Shown here one piece after another: positions 47,526 to 55,869 of a stretch of DNA of 64,000 bases. The DNA is from Sneathiella chinensis (lineage in GTDB: Bacteria > Pseudomonadota > Alphaproteobacteria > Sneathiellales > Sneathiellaceae), in assembly GCF_012720115.1 (NCBI RefSeq), contig NZ_VNWN01000004.1, positions 558,001 through 622,000 of the forward strand. Direction: 5' to 3'. Within the stretch, counting starts at the first letter, position 1; every line of letters starts with the position of its first letter. The notes beneath the pieces are model-generated. The model was given only the letters and a program-made list of their open reading frames with translations. It was not told the DNA's origin and made no database searches. The position numbers and the translations under genes were made by a program.

Positions 47526-48281
47526 TCAGGCGACCTTGATCCTGTCCGGGCCAAGCTGCTCGACAAGGTCCCGGTCCGGCATCTGGTCGGTAATCAGCAA
47601 ATCCACCTCTGCCAGATCACAGACCTTGACGATACCGGCCCGGCCAAACTTGGTGTGGTCGGCGGTGACAATCACATTCTCTGTTTGTGGAATGACGGCC
47701 CGTTTGAATTCGGCTTCTGCCAGATCGAAATCAAGGCAGCCTTTTTGCGCGTGAATGGCTCCCATGGAGATGAAGGCCTTTTGGGTCGTGAACTGACGGG
47801 CAAAGGCAACGGCGGCCGGGCCAAAGGCGGAACTGTCGTCGGCACGGATTTCACCGCCCGCCATGAAGACCCGGTTATTGTTGCGCGAACATAGCTCCCG
47901 CGCCACTTCGGTGGAGTTGGTGAGGATCGTCAGGTTGCGGTGGGAAATGAGTTCCCGTGCGAAATAGCAGGACGTGCTGCCGTTGTCGATAAACAGCACA
48001 TCCCCATCCACCACCAGACCGGCAGAGAGTTTTGCGATCCGCTGCTTTTCCTCCCGTTGCTCCTGAAGCCGCCGCAGGAAAGGCGGCTCCTGCGAACTTT
48101 GGGGCAGCATGACGCCGCCATGAATTTTTTCGGCTGCCCCGCTCAGGGACAGTTGCCGGATGTCCCGCCGGATGGTTTCATCGGAAACCCCCAGTTTTTC
48201 GGCCAGTTCAATAACACTGCAAGATTTTTGGGCCTGCAGGATATTCATAATTTCAAGCTGTCTTTTTGATTGTTTAATCAT
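47526..48281 (-). CDS. DeoR-family transcriptional regulator, first
   Basis: Regulator of 251 residues. The N-terminal helix-turn-helix is RQLEIMNILQAQKSCSVIEL then AEKLGVSDETIRRDIRQLSL. The C-terminal sugar-phosphate-isomerase-like ligand domain has LFIDNGSTSCYFARELISHR, MAGGEIRADDSSAFGPAAVA and VIVTADHTKFGRAGIVKVCD, typical of DeoR proteins. It is divergent from the aldehyde dehydrogenase gene and convergent with the GS-like gene; the 273-base gap with the dehydrogenase is its probable target. A second DeoR gene lies 3 kb away. Confidence 0.9.
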   Translation of the reverse strand: MIKQSKRQLEIMNILQAQKSCSVIELAEKLGVSDETIRRDIRQLSLSGAAEKIHGGVMLPQSSQEPPFLRRLQEQREEKQRIAKLSAGLVVDGDVLFIDNGSTSCYFARELISHRNLTILTNSTEVARELCSRNNNRVFMAGGEIRADDSSAFGPAAVAFARQFTTQKAFISMGAIHAQKGCLDFDLAEAEFKRAVIPQTENVIVTADHTKFGRAGIVKVCDLAEVDLLITDQMPDRDLVEQLGPDRIKVA

Positions 48282-48471
48282 GTCCCGGACGATCTTTAAA
48301 GCCTAGTGATCCATGTCTATTGCATCATTTTTGCTACAGAAATAGGACGGATACAATATGATTTGTGTGGATTTCCAAAATGGGATGACCGGTTTTTGTG
48401 GGGGATGGGGCGGCGGACGTCAAAACAGGGTGGAACAAGCACAAAAAAACGGTTGTGGGGGGCATTCAAAA

Positions 48472-48505
48472 GTGAGTAAATGACACATCTTTATGATGTG
48501 CTCAC
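48472..48505 (+). promoter_or_regulatory. Stem-loop in the leader of the aldehyde dehydrogenase gene
   Basis: CACATC-TTTAT-GATGTG stem, extended outside by GTGAG/CTCAC arms with a 7-base bulge on one side, 50 bases before the ATG. A second small hairpin GTTGA-GCC-TCAAC follows. It may be an operator for the divergent DeoR protein or an RNA leader; the remaining gap holds no gene. Confidence 0.35.
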
Positions 48506-48554
48506 GGCAGGCCCGGTTGAGCCTCAACAGTACCAATCTATGGTGGGAGTATAA

Positions 48555-49946
48555 ATGTCCGAAAGTTTGAAGACCATCAGTCCGGTCGATGGAACCGTCT
48601 ATGTTGAACGTCCCTATATGGACAGAGTGGAAATTGATGCCGTTCTGGACCGGGCGCAGGCTGCGCAAAAGTCATGGAAAGGCCGCTCGCTGGAGGAACG
48701 CGCCGCGATCCTGACCGCCGGTGTCGAGAAATTCGTATCCATGAAGGACCGCATTGCCGAGGAACTGGCATGGCAGATGGGGCGCCCCATCCGGTTCGGT
48801 GCAGGCGAGGTTGGTGGGTTTTCAGAACGGGCCACCTACATGATTTCTGCGGCAAAGGACGCGCTGGCCGATATCGCGGTTGGTGAAAAGGAAGGCTTTA
48901 CCCGCTATATCAAGCGCGAACCGCTTGGTGTGGTCTTTACCATTGCCCCGTGGAATTTCCCGTATATGACAGCGGTGAACTCCATCGTGCCGGCCCTGAT
49001 GGCGGGGAACGCCGTTATCCTCAAGCATGCCACGCAAACCCATCTGTGCGGCGAGACCATGCGCGATGCCTTTGTTGCGGCGGGATTGCCTGCGGACCTG
49101 TTCCAGCTTGTGACCGTGACCCACGGTCTGGCGGCTGATATCATTCAGTCCGGGCGCGTCAATTTTGTGGCCTTTACAGGCTCCGTCCCTGCCGGTGCGG
49201 CGATCGAGAAGGCGGCCACAGGCCAGTTTATCGGTGTCGGGTTGGAACTGGGCGGCAAGGACCCGGCCTATGTGCGGAATGATGCCGATGTAGATTATGC
49301 GGCGGAAAACCTTGTTGATGGCGCCATGTTCAACTCCGGTCAGTCCTGCTGCGGGATCGAGCGGATTTACGTGCACGAGGACGTGTATGACCGCTTTGTG
49401 GAGGCTGTCGTCAAGACAGTAAACGGATACACGCTGGGCTCACCGTTGGATCAGGAAACCACATTGGGGCCGTGCGTCAACGCGGCTGCAGCTGATTTTG
49501 TACGCGGACAGGTGCGGGATGCCGTGGCCGCCGGGGGTCGGGCCCTGATCGATCCGGCGACCTTCCCCATGGACAAGGAAGGAACCCCCTATCTGGCGCC
49601 GCAGGTGGTTGTGGATGTGGATCATTCCATGCGCCTGATGACCGAGGAAAGTTTCGGTCCCGTTGTTGGCATCATGAAGGTCTCCTCTGACGAGCATGCA
49701 ATTGAACTGATGAATGACAGTGAGTTTGGTCTGACCGCTTCTGTCTGGACCAGCGACGAGGACGCCGCCGTTCGGATCGGGGACCAGATCGAGACCGGAA
49801 CCTGGTTTATGAACCGTTGCGACTATCTGGACCCGGCGCTGGCCTGGACCGGCGTCAAGAATTCCGGGCGGGGCTGCACCCTGTCCGTGGTCGGCTATGA
49901 AGGCCTGACCCGTCCGAAATCCTATCACCTTCGTACCAAGATTTAA
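48555..49946 (+). CDS. NAD(P)-dependent aldehyde dehydrogenase
   Basis: ALDH-superfamily enzyme of 463 residues. Visible motifs are FTIAPWNFPYMTAVNSIVPA with the catalytic Asn, VAFTGSVPAGAAIEKAA for cofactor binding, the general base Glu in VGLELGGKDPAYV, and the nucleophile Cys in FNSGQSCCGIERIYVH. The double Cys at the active site is shared by several semialdehyde and betaine-aldehyde-like enzymes. GGGAG lies before the ATG. An iron alcohol dehydrogenase gene follows nine bases later, suggesting successive oxidation of an alcohol to an acid. Phosphonoacetaldehyde (PhnY role) is an alternative substrate given the AEP locus 6 kb downstream. Confidence 0.9.
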   Translation: MSESLKTISPVDGTVYVERPYMDRVEIDAVLDRAQAAQKSWKGRSLEERAAILTAGVEKFVSMKDRIAEELAWQMGRPIRFGAGEVGGFSERATYMISAAKDALADIAVGEKEGFTRYIKREPLGVVFTIAPWNFPYMTAVNSIVPALMAGNAVILKHATQTHLCGETMRDAFVAAGLPADLFQLVTVTHGLAADIIQSGRVNFVAFTGSVPAGAAIEKAATGQFIGVGLELGGKDPAYVRNDADVDYAAENLVDGAMFNSGQSCCGIERIYVHEDVYDRFVEAVVKTVNGYTLGSPLDQETTLGPCVNAAAADFVRGQVRDAVAAGGRALIDPATFPMDKEGTPYLAPQVVVDVDHSMRLMTEESFGPVVGIMKVSSDEHAIELMNDSEFGLTASVWTSDEDAAVRIGDQIETGTWFMNRCDYLDPALAWTGVKNSGRGCTLSVVGYEGLTRPKSYHLRTKI

Positions 49947-49955
49947 GGTAAGTGA

Positions 49956-51134
49956 ATGACCGTCGATATTAAAAGCCTGAGTGGCAACTGGAACTATCCG
50001 ACTTCCGTTCGGTTTGGGGTTGGGCGTGCCAATGAAATCGGGGCTGCCTGTAAGGAACTGGGGATGACAAACCCGCTTCTGGTAACCGATCCGGGGTTGG
50101 CCGGTCTGCCGATGATCGCCAGCGCCGTTGAAAACTGCAAGGCTGCGGGGCTTGGATGCGCTGTTTTCAGTGATATCAAGCCGAACCCGGTTGGCAAGAA
50201 TGTTGAGGATGGCGTTGCCGTCTACAAGGCTGGCAACCATGATGGTGTGATCGCCTTTGGCGGTGGCTCCGGTCTGGATGCGGCAAAGGCGATTGCGCTG
50301 ATGGTGGGGCAGACCCTCCCGCTCTTTGATTTTGAGGATGTGGGCGATAACTGGACCCGCGTCAATGTGGACGGGGTGGCCCCGGTTGTGGCGGTTCCGA
50401 CCACATCCGGTACCGGTTCTGAAGTGGGGCGGGCCTCTGTCATCACGGACGAGGCCAACCATGTGAAGAAAATCATCTTCCATGCCAGCATGTTGCCGGA
50501 AATCGTCGTGGCAGACCCGGAACTGACCCGGGGACTGCCGCCTCATATTACGGCGGCAACCGGTATGGACGCGCTGTCTCACAATCTTGAGGCTTATTGC
50601 TCGCCCTTCTTCCATCCGATGGCCGAAGGGATCGCGGTTGAAGGTATTCGTCTGGTCAAGGAATTCCTGCCGGATGCGGTTCGCGATGGCAACGACCTGG
50701 TGGCCCGCAGTCAGATGATGGTCGCCTCAACCATGGGCGCAACAGCATTCCAGCGGGGCCTGGGCGGTATGCACGCACTGGCCCATCCGCTGGGTGCCTT
50801 ATATGACGCGCATCACGGTCTTCTGAATGCGGTTCTGATGCCTTATGTGCTGATCCGCAACCGCGAGGTTATTGCCGATCGTCTGGCCCGCGTCGCCGCC
50901 TATATGGGGCTTGAAGATGCCAGCTTTGACGGGTTCCTGGGCTGGGTTCTGGACCTGCGCAAGGAAATCGGTATTCCCAATGATCTCGGCGCGCTCGGGA
51001 TTGATGATGAAAAGGCGGAACTGGTCGGGAAAATGGCTGTCGAGGATCCGTCCTCCGGCGGCAACCCCATTGCCCTTTCCGCCGAGGAATATACCGAAGT
51101 CTTCCTGAATGCGGTCAAGGGGAACCTTGACTGA
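49956..51134 (+). CDS. Iron-containing alcohol dehydrogenase
   Basis: Group III alcohol dehydrogenase of 392 residues. It has the cofactor region VIAFGGGSGLDAAKAIALM, PTTSGTGSEVGRASVITDEA, and the metal-binding part ATGMDALSHNLEAYCSPFFH with later HALAHPLGALYDAHHGLLNA holding the iron His ligands. The family uses NAD and Fe or Zn and includes ethanolamine, lactaldehyde and glycerol enzymes. Co-transcribed with the upstream aldehyde dehydrogenase. A terminator-like hairpin and a DeoR gene with its own operators follow. Confidence 0.92.
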   Translation: MTVDIKSLSGNWNYPTSVRFGVGRANEIGAACKELGMTNPLLVTDPGLAGLPMIASAVENCKAAGLGCAVFSDIKPNPVGKNVEDGVAVYKAGNHDGVIAFGGGSGLDAAKAIALMVGQTLPLFDFEDVGDNWTRVNVDGVAPVVAVPTTSGTGSEVGRASVITDEANHVKKIIFHASMLPEIVVADPELTRGLPPHITAATGMDALSHNLEAYCSPFFHPMAEGIAVEGIRLVKEFLPDAVRDGNDLVARSQMMVASTMGATAFQRGLGGMHALAHPLGALYDAHHGLLNAVLMPYVLIRNREVIADRLARVAAYMGLEDASFDGFLGWVLDLRKEIGIPNDLGALGIDDEKAELVGKMAVEDPSSGGNPIALSAEEYTEVFLNAVKGNLD

Positions 51135-51189
51135 TCGCGAAGATGGATGGCAGGCGGTCTTGTCTGCCTGATCGGAAGGATCGAAACAG

Positions 51190-51218
51190 GGGTCTGCGTT
51201 TTGCGCAGGCCCTTTTTT
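51190..51218 (+). terminator. Intrinsic terminator after the alcohol dehydrogenase gene
   Basis: Nine-bp stem GGGTCTGCG / CGCAGGCCC (one G-T pair), 5-base loop, then TTTTTT. It is located 55 bases after the stop. Confidence 0.85.
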
Positions 51219-51220
51219 GT

Positions 51221-51268
51221 TTTTGCAAGGTTTGCAAAATTTTGCAAAACACCTTACCCTGTTTGCAA
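51221..51268. promoter_or_regulatory. Phased TTTGCAAA repeats, probable DeoR operator
   Basis: Half sites TTTTGCAA (51221), TTTGCAAA (51231) and TTTGCAAA (51241) lie exactly 10 bases apart, and TTTGCAAC follows at 51261, two turns on. The centre forms the palindrome GCAAAATTTTGC. The last site ends 14 bases before the DeoR ATG, so autoregulation is likely. Related sites lie before the downstream flavoenzyme gene. Confidence 0.65.
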
Positions 51269-51282
51269 CAACAGGAGGCCAT

Positions 51283-52047
51283 ATGCTGGCAGAAGAGCGG
51301 TATTTTTTGATCATGCGGGAACTGTCCCGGTTTGGCGCGGTGACCATTCGCGATTTGAGCGACCGGTTCGGGATGTCGCGGGAAACGGTGCGCCGGGATA
51401 TTTCCCATTTGGCGGAACAGGGAAAGCTGACCCAGATCAGGGGCGGGGCACTTTCGCCTTCTCGTAAGGAACCGGACCTTGAGGAACGCTTGAAAAGCAG
51501 CCCCGAAGGCAAGCGGGCCATTGGCCGCCACGTGGCAGGCCTGATCCCGGACGGGGCGTCGGTTCTGCTGGATTCCGGTTCGACCACCTTGGCAGTGGCA
51601 GAGGCCTTGCTGGATCACAAGGACCTTAAAATCCTGACAAATGACATGCGAATCTGTTTGCTTCTGGGGCGGGTGCCCGGCAATGAGGCAGCCCTTCTGG
51701 GCGGACGTTTGGCTTCTTTTGAGGACAGCGTTGGCGGTTGGGATACGGTTGACATGCTGTCCCGCTACTCTGTGGATTACGGGGTGATCGGGGTGGCCGC
51801 CCTGTCGGCGGAACCGGCGGTAATGACCTTCGATCGGGAGGGGGCGGCCCTCCGCGAGGCCATGATCCGCAGCGCCCGAATTCCGGTCATTGTGGCCGAT
51901 CACAGCAAGTTTGGCGGGGTTGCAGACTGCCGGATCAGGGGGGCGGAAAAGGTCGCCTATCTGGTGACGGATCAGGCGCCGGGGTCGGACATGCGGGCGG
52001 CGCTGGATCGGTTGCCCGCCGAACTGATTGTCACAGAACGGTCTTAA
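51283..52047 (+). CDS. DeoR-family transcriptional regulator, second
   Basis: Regulator of 254 residues. The N-terminal helix-turn-helix is MRELSRFGAVTIRDLSDRFG then MSRETVRRDISHLAEQGKLT. The ligand domain has VLLDSGSTTLAVAEALLDHK, AALLGGRLASFEDSVGGWDT and VIVADHSKFGGVADCRIRGA. ATG 51283 has AGGAGG nine bases upstream; the open frame further up runs through the operator repeats. It sits between the alcohol dehydrogenase and the dimethylglycine-dehydrogenase-like gene, with matching TTGCAAAA sites on both sides of it. Confidence 0.9.
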   Translation: MLAEERYFLIMRELSRFGAVTIRDLSDRFGMSRETVRRDISHLAEQGKLTQIRGGALSPSRKEPDLEERLKSSPEGKRAIGRHVAGLIPDGASVLLDSGSTTLAVAEALLDHKDLKILTNDMRICLLLGRVPGNEAALLGGRLASFEDSVGGWDTVDMLSRYSVDYGVIGVAALSAEPAVMTFDREGAALREAMIRSARIPVIVADHSKFGGVADCRIRGAEKVAYLVTDQAPGSDMRAALDRLPAELIVTERS

Positions 52048-52059
52048 CTTCCCTCTCGA

Positions 52060-52100
52060 CATTTTGCAAAATGATGCTAAATGGCAAATATTGCAAAATT
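52060..52100. promoter_or_regulatory. Second set of TTGCAAAA sites before the flavoenzyme gene
   Basis: A perfect 14-bp palindrome CATTTTGCAAAATG at 52060-52073, then GGCAAAT at 52083 and TTGCAAAA at 52091-52098, directly before the gene starting at 52120. The sequence matches the sites upstream of the adjacent DeoR gene, so one regulator probably controls both. Confidence 0.6.
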
Positions 52101-52119
52101 CTGATCAGGGAAGACTATC

Positions 52120-54570
52120 ATGACAGAACGGACACTTCCTTCCTCTGCGAAAGTGGTTGTTATCGGCGGCGGCATCGTCGGCTGTTCCATTGCCTATCAT
52201 CTGACCAAACTGGGATGGACGGATGTTGTCCTGCTGGAGCAGGGCAGCCTCAGTTGCGGCACAACGTGGCACGCTGCCGGGCTTGTAGGGCAGCTTCGTT
52301 CGGTGTCCAACATGACCCGCCTGATCAAGTACAGCACCGATCTTTATGCCAGTCTTGAGGCGGAAACGGGTCTTTCCACCGGATGGAAACGGTGCGGATC
52401 GGTCGGGGTGGCCCGGACCGATGCCCGCATGACCGTTTTGAAACGCAGTGTGGCCATGGCCCGCAGTCATGGCGTTGAGGCTGAACTGATTTCCCCTGAT
52501 GAGGCTGGTAAGATATGGCCCCTTATGCGAACCGATGATGTGAAGGGGGCGGTCTGGTTGCCGGGGGATGGCAAGGCCAACCCGACGGACCTGACCCAAT
52601 CATTGGCGAAAGGCGCGCGGAAGGGCGGGGCGCTGGTTCTTGAAAATATCCGGGTCACCGATGTGAGTGTTGACGCGGGCCGCCCCGTTGCCGTTGAAAC
52701 CGATCAGGGCCGCATTGCCTGTGAATATGTGGTCAATGCCGCTGGTCAGTGGGCGCGTGACCTTGGCCGCCGGTCCGGTGTGACCATCCCTCTCTATTCC
52801 GCGGAACACATGTATATCGTGACCCGACAGATCGACGGTGTACATCCTGACCTGCCGGTGCTGCGCGACCCGGATGGGTATATCTATTGCAAGGAAGAGG
52901 TGGGCGGCCTTGTCATGGGCGGGTTCGAGCCAAATGCCAAGCCGTGGGGCATGGAGGGCATCCCGGACAAGTTTGAATTTCAACTGCTGCCCGATGACTG
53001 GGACCAGTTTGAAATCCTGATGGAAAATGCCCTGCACCGCATTCCTGCCCTGGAAAATACCGAAGTCCGCCAGTTCGTGAACGGCCCGGAAAGTTTCACG
53101 GCGGACGGAAATTACATTCTGGGGGAGGCGCCGGGCCTGTCCAATTACTTCGTGGCGGCCGGGTTCAATTCCATGGGCATCGCGTCGGCGGGCGGGGCAG
53201 GGCGGGCCCTTGCCGAATGGATGGTGGAAGGCGAACCGACCATGGACCTGTGGCCCGTTGATATCCGGCGGTTCGGGAATTTTCAGGCCAATGACCGTTG
53301 GCTTCGGGACCGAACCATTGAAAGTCTCAGCCTGCATTACGCCATGTCGTGGCCGAAAAAAGAACTGGAAAGCGGGCGGCCCTTACGCCGATCACCGGTC
53401 TATTCCCTGCTGAAAGAGCAGAATGCCTGCTTTGGATCAAAAATGGGGTGGGAACGGGCAAATTTCTTTGCAAAAAGCGGTGAAAACCCGGTTATAGAAC
53501 ATTCGTTCCAAAAGCAGAGCTGGTGGGAAGCCGCCCGGCAGGAGCATCTGGCCACCCGCGAGGCGGTGACCGTTTTTGACCAGACCTCCTTCGCCAAGTT
53601 CCAGTTGCAGGGCCCGGATGCAGAGGCAGTGTTGCAATATCTATGTGCCAATGATCTGGCCGTTCCTGTGGGACGGACGGTTTATACGGGCATACTGAAT
53701 GACCGGGGCGGGTATGAAAGTGACCTGACCGTCAGCCGCATCGCCGAGGATTGCTTTTTTCTTGTGACGGGCAGCGGTCAGGCCACCCGCGATTTTGACT
53801 GGATCACCCGGAACATGCCGGTTGGCGCACGGGCGGTGCTGACCGATGTGACCTCCGCCTGGGCGGTGTTCGGGGTTATGGGACCGAATTCCCGTGATCT
53901 GCTGGCGCGTTTGACCCCGGCGGACCTCTCAAACGAAGGCTTCCCGTTTGGAACGGTTCAGGACATCCCCATGGGATACGCCATGGTGCGGGCCGTGCGC
54001 ATGACCTATGTGGGGGAGTTGGGGTGGGAGCTGTATGTGCCGACCGAATTTGCCGTGGGGGTCTATGAGGACCTGATGCGGGCGGGCGAGGATCTTGGCA
54101 TCCGAAATGCCGGATATTTCGCCATGGATAATCTTCGTATTGAAAAGGGGTTCCGGGCATGGGGGCATGAATTGACCCCGGATGTGACCCCGTTCGAAGC
54201 CGGGCTTGGTTTTGCCGTCAAGCTGGATAAGGACACTCCGTTCAAGGGGCAGGAGGCGCTGAAACAATTGAAGGGGACGCCCCTGATCCGGCGGCTGGTT
54301 TATTTCCTGCTGAAGGATGCGGATGTGCAAATCTGGGGTCGGGAGGGGATCTTGCGAAATGGCGTTCCTGTGGGCGAGATCGAATCCGCCGGATACGGCC
54401 ACACCCTCTGCGCGTCGGTGGGGCTTGGCTATGTCACCCATGAGGGGGGTGTCACGCGGGACTATCTGACGGACGGTCACTTTCAACTGGATGTGGCGGG
54501 GCAGCTTTATGATGTGAAGGCCATGCTGCAAACCCCGTATGATCCACGAGCGGAAAGGGTCCGGCAGTGA
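52120..54570 (+). CDS. FAD-dependent oxidoreductase with GcvT-type C-terminus (dimethylglycine/sarcosine dehydrogenase-like)
   Basis: Flavoenzyme of 816 residues that should demethylate an N-methyl amino acid. The N-terminal DAO domain (about 8-370) has VVVIGGGIVGCSIAYHLTKL and GTTWHAAGL with His51, the position of covalent FAD attachment in dimethylglycine and sarcosine dehydrogenases. The C-terminal part (about 430-816) is a GcvT-like THF-binding fold with TSFAKFQLQGPDAEAVLQYL, VFGVMGPNSRDLLARLTPAD and MDNLRIEKGFRAWGHELTPD. Close homologues include DMGDH, SARDH and betaine-related enzymes, so the substrate is not fixed. Preceded by DeoR-type operator repeats. Confidence 0.88.
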   Translation: MTERTLPSSAKVVVIGGGIVGCSIAYHLTKLGWTDVVLLEQGSLSCGTTWHAAGLVGQLRSVSNMTRLIKYSTDLYASLEAETGLSTGWKRCGSVGVARTDARMTVLKRSVAMARSHGVEAELISPDEAGKIWPLMRTDDVKGAVWLPGDGKANPTDLTQSLAKGARKGGALVLENIRVTDVSVDAGRPVAVETDQGRIACEYVVNAAGQWARDLGRRSGVTIPLYSAEHMYIVTRQIDGVHPDLPVLRDPDGYIYCKEEVGGLVMGGFEPNAKPWGMEGIPDKFEFQLLPDDWDQFEILMENALHRIPALENTEVRQFVNGPESFTADGNYILGEAPGLSNYFVAAGFNSMGIASAGGAGRALAEWMVEGEPTMDLWPVDIRRFGNFQANDRWLRDRTIESLSLHYAMSWPKKELESGRPLRRSPVYSLLKEQNACFGSKMGWERANFFAKSGENPVIEHSFQKQSWWEAARQEHLATREAVTVFDQTSFAKFQLQGPDAEAVLQYLCANDLAVPVGRTVYTGILNDRGGYESDLTVSRIAEDCFFLVTGSGQATRDFDWITRNMPVGARAVLTDVTSAWAVFGVMGPNSRDLLARLTPADLSNEGFPFGTVQDIPMGYAMVRAVRMTYVGELGWELYVPTEFAVGVYEDLMRAGEDLGIRNAGYFAMDNLRIEKGFRAWGHELTPDVTPFEAGLGFAVKLDKDTPFKGQEALKQLKGTPLIRRLVYFLLKDADVQIWGREGILRNGVPVGEIESAGYGHTLCASVGLGYVTHEGGVTRDYLTDGHFQLDVAGQLYDVKAMLQTPYDPRAERVRQ

Positions 54571-54654
54571 CCGTTCCCTTTCCTTGGCCTTGACCTTGAC
54601 CTTAACCCCGCTTCCGTCCCCGTCCGCGTTGTTGATGGGGAGGGGGCAGGGGCG

Positions 54655-55518
54655 TCAGGCGTCTTCCTGATTGCTGTCAAAAAAGGCGGCCACGCTTCGA
54701 AGGGGCAGCTTTTCCTTCAGGCAGACCAGAGATTCGGTCATGCTGGCCGTGCAGTCAGACAGGGTCAGGGGGACAAGACGGGAATCAAACCCGAATTCCG
54801 GTTCGCTGACGATGCCAACGCCGATCCCGGCGGCCACGGCCTCGCGCACGGCTTCGCGGCCCTGCACCTCCATGGCCAGATTGACCTTCAGGCCGGCGTC
54901 CTGCATGGCAGTTTCCAGATGAGCCCGCGTCTTGGAGCCCCGCTCCCGCAGGACCAGTGGCAGGGCGGACAATTCCCGAAGGGTGAGGGACTGCCGGTCC
55001 GCAAGGGGGTGGTCCTTCGAGATAAACGCCACCAGCGGGTCCTGCCGCAGGACAACAGAATGAAAGCGCGGGTCGTCCGGCATATCGGCAACAACCCCGA
55101 TATCAAAGTGGAAATCCAGCAGACCGGCCCGGATTTCATCGGAGTTTCCCATGCGCAGGCTGACCGTAATGCCGGGATACTGTTGGCGGAACCGGCCGAT
55201 CAGTGGCACCACATGCAGCGGCGTGTCAGAGGCAATATTGAGGTGCCCTTTTTCAAGCACCTGATTGGCGGATAACAGGTCCACGGCCTGTTTCTCGATA
55301 TCGAACATGCGCTGGGTATGCTCAAAAAGCTGGCTGCCAAGCTCGGTCAGGCGGACAACCCGCTTGTGACGATGAAACAACAGGACGTTGAAATGCTCCT
55401 CCAGCTTCTTGACCTGATCCGACACGGCGGGCTGGGTCAGGCCCAGATGATCTGCGGCTTTCGAAAAGCCGCCGCGAAGGGCGACCGCATGAAAAGCGCG
55501 AAATTGCGAGTAGTGCAT
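54655..55518 (-). CDS. LysR-family transcriptional regulator
   Basis: LysR-type regulator of 287 residues. The N-terminal winged helix contains FRAFHAVALRGGFSKAADHL and GLTQPAVSDQVKKLEEHFNV. The effector domain (about 90-285) has LNIASDTPLHVVPLIGRFRQ and VREAVAAGIGVGIVSEPEFG. It is divergent from the AEP transporter genes and separated from them by 351 bases, the common layout for a LysR activator of an adjacent operon. LysR regulators of this kind accompany phosphate-insensitive AEP loci (AepR-type); induction by AEP is therefore a reasonable inference. Confidence 0.9.
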   Translation of the reverse strand: MHYSQFRAFHAVALRGGFSKAADHLGLTQPAVSDQVKKLEEHFNVLLFHRHKRVVRLTELGSQLFEHTQRMFDIEKQAVDLLSANQVLEKGHLNIASDTPLHVVPLIGRFRQQYPGITVSLRMGNSDEIRAGLLDFHFDIGVVADMPDDPRFHSVVLRQDPLVAFISKDHPLADRQSLTLRELSALPLVLRERGSKTRAHLETAMQDAGLKVNLAMEVQGREAVREAVAAGIGVGIVSEPEFGFDSRLVPLTLSDCTASMTESLVCLKEKLPLRSVAAFFDSNQEDA

Positions 55519-55869
55519 AAGTCTGGCCTATTAGTAACATAACAATAAAAGTCTGTAATTATGATTAGAGGCAGGTTATCCTCTGGTCAAGGGATTAGGA
55601 GGAATCCCGCCGCTCCATCAAATTACATTTATGAAATATGTTGAAATTATGTGGTTTTGGGGCGAGTATTTGTCGGTTCGCGCCATATTGCTGCGTGAAT
55701 TGATTGGGAGATAATCAGAAAAGTGTCGGGTTTTGGGGGCTGTAACAAAACAATAATAAAACTGTCTTCATTTGGTGCCGAGTAAAAAATTAAAGGTGTC
55801 CTCAGTTCCTGGCGACAGGAAATCGACAACTCTTTTTTGGTGTGAGTGTCTAACAGAAGGATTCGAAGA
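55519..55869. promoter_or_regulatory. LysR / AEP-transporter divergent control region
   Basis: 351 bases without a supportable gene. The left end next to the LysR start is AT-rich with TTAGTAACATAACAATAA, a plausible LysR (T-N11-A) site. A hairpin GGGATT-N6-AATCCC at 55591-55608 exposes AGGAGG in its loop but no start codon follows. No Pho box was recognised, which fits phosphate-independent control. Confidence 0.4.
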
